Below, in pieces: positions 61,971 to 64,000 of a DNA stretch of 64,000 bases. The stretch is taken from assembly GCF_002563675.1 (NCBI RefSeq), contig NZ_PDJC01000001.1, positions 682,001 to 746,000 on the forward strand. Reading direction: 5' to 3'. Numbering within the stretch: the stretch's first letter is position 1; each line of letters starts with the position of its first letter. The notes under the pieces are model-generated. The model made no database searches. It was not told the DNA's origin and saw only the letters and a program-made list of their open reading frames with translations. This stretch comes from Propionicimonas paludicola. Lineage in GTDB: Bacteria > Actinomycetota > Actinomycetes > Propionibacteriales > Propionibacteriaceae. The translations under genes and the position numbers were made by a program.

Positions 61971-62000
61971 GAACGCCGCTCGGTCACCCGAGCGGCGTTC
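61971..62000. terminator. Bidirectional terminator between holA and rpsT
   Basis: GAACGCCGCTCGG (61971-61983) and CCGAGCGGCGTTC (61988-62000) form a perfect 13-bp stem with loop TCAC between convergent genes. Confidence 0.85.
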
Positions 62001-62010
62001 GAGGGAAAGA

Positions 62011-62271
62011 TCAGAGTGCGGCGGCCTTGGAGGCGATCGCCGACTTGCGGTTCGCAGCCTGGTTGGCGTGAATGACGCCCTTGCTTACGGCCTTGTCCAG
62101 GGCGCGGGTCGCGACCTTGGCCAGCTCCTGGGCCTTGGCGGTGTCGCCGGCCTCGAGAGCCTCGTTGAACTTGCGGACCTGGGTACGCAGGCCCGACTTC
62201 ACGGCCTTGTTCCGCAGCCTGGCCTTCTCGTTGGTCAGGATCCGCTTCTTCTGAGACTTGATGTTCGCCAC
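62011..62271 (-). CDS. rpsT: 30S ribosomal protein bS20
   Basis: An 86-residue, Lys/Arg-rich protein starting [25 protein letters not shown] after GTG 62271, with the family-typical [29 protein letters not shown]-terminal part. It binds 16S rRNA early in 30S assembly. The longer frame upstream to 62328 is not conserved. It is on the opposite strand to holA and lepA, as in mycobacteria. Confidence 0.96.
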   Translation of the reverse strand: MANIKSQKKRILTNEKARLRNKAVKSGLRTQVRKFNEALEAGDTAKAQELAKVATRALDKAVSKGVIHANQAANRKSAIASKAAAL

Positions 62272-62481
62272 GCCGGTGAGCTCTCTTCGCTGGTATTGAT
62301 GCAATGCGCCGCGCGGACGCGACTGCAAACACTACCAGTCACCGGCTCGCCGCCTCAAATCGTCGTGGCTGGCTCCACCGTCCGTCCGCGCATCACGTGC
62401 GTTGACCTCGATTGTGCCAGAGTCGGCTGACCGGGTGCGTCCGGTATCGTGTGCTGGCTGCCCCGTAGACGAAGAAAGCGC

Positions 62482-64000
<1,519 letters not shown>

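Overview
The window is dense, high-GC bacterial chromosome from an actinobacterium. The evidence is strong G/C bias at third codon positions, many GTG starts, -10 boxes of the TAGnnT/TAnnnT type, several genes apparently lacking a Shine-Dalgarno, and the conserved actinobacterial backbone rplU-rpmA-obgE-proB-proA-nadD-rsfS-phosphatase, then comEA-comEC, holA, rpsT (opposite strand) and lepA. A member of the Propionibacteriales is a reasonable guess, but nothing here proves the genus.

Layout. 1-309: tail of a DUF559-type endonuclease-fold protein. 310-654: regulatory region with tandem palindromes and a probable rplU promoter. 655-8405: ribosomal protein genes, an LppM-like lipoprotein, and a tightly packed (mostly 4-base overlaps) run obgE, proB, PQ-loop membrane gene, proA, nadD, rsfS, histidine phosphatase. 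8435-14140 (minus strand): a Pro-rich single-pass membrane protein, an ArsR/CDF metal-efflux pair with a clear palindromic operator, and a TetR/ABC-2 exporter operon. 14369-24276: mixed genes including CPBP protease, lgt, DJ-1/PfpI protein, beta-carbonic anhydrase, a large secreted alpha/beta hydrolase, a lipoprotein, a secreted HNH nuclease, tRNA-Ala(GGC), PAP2 phosphatase, OsmC and DoxX. 24281-31237 (minus): glgP and the de novo NAD block nrtR-nadA-nadB-nadC with a candidate NrtR operator. 31311-42528: DUF2207 protein, DMT transporter, a membrane protein, DUF4192 protein, leuS behind a leader-peptide attenuator (four consecutive Leu codons), a small membrane protein, comEA and comEC.

42543-60494 (minus) is one enormous gene of about 5983 codons. 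It encodes an exported, sortase-anchored (LAYTG) surface protein inserted between comEC and holA. About 1970 N-terminal residues of large beta-rich domains are followed by 35 DUF5979-like repeats of about 114 residues. I can sort these repeats into five types (A-E) arranged in a cyclic super-repeat: ABCDE ABCD ABCD ABCD ABCDE ABCD ABCD CD CDE. Every repeat has two conserved Cys. Thirty-two of 35 carry a Lys/Glu/Asn(Asp) pattern like the intramolecular isopeptide triad of CnaB folds, and the three repeats that lose the Lys are the same three that lose the Glu. This is the most striking object in the window. The right end holds holA, rpsT and the 5' part of lepA (cut by the window end).

Functionally the window combines translation/ribosome assembly (rplU, rpmA, obgE, rsfS, rpsT, leuS, lepA), proline and NAD synthesis, DNA uptake (comEA/comEC), envelope functions (lgt, PAP2, lipoproteins, giant adhesin) and metal/drug efflux. 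All functional calls come from reading motifs; no database search was possible.
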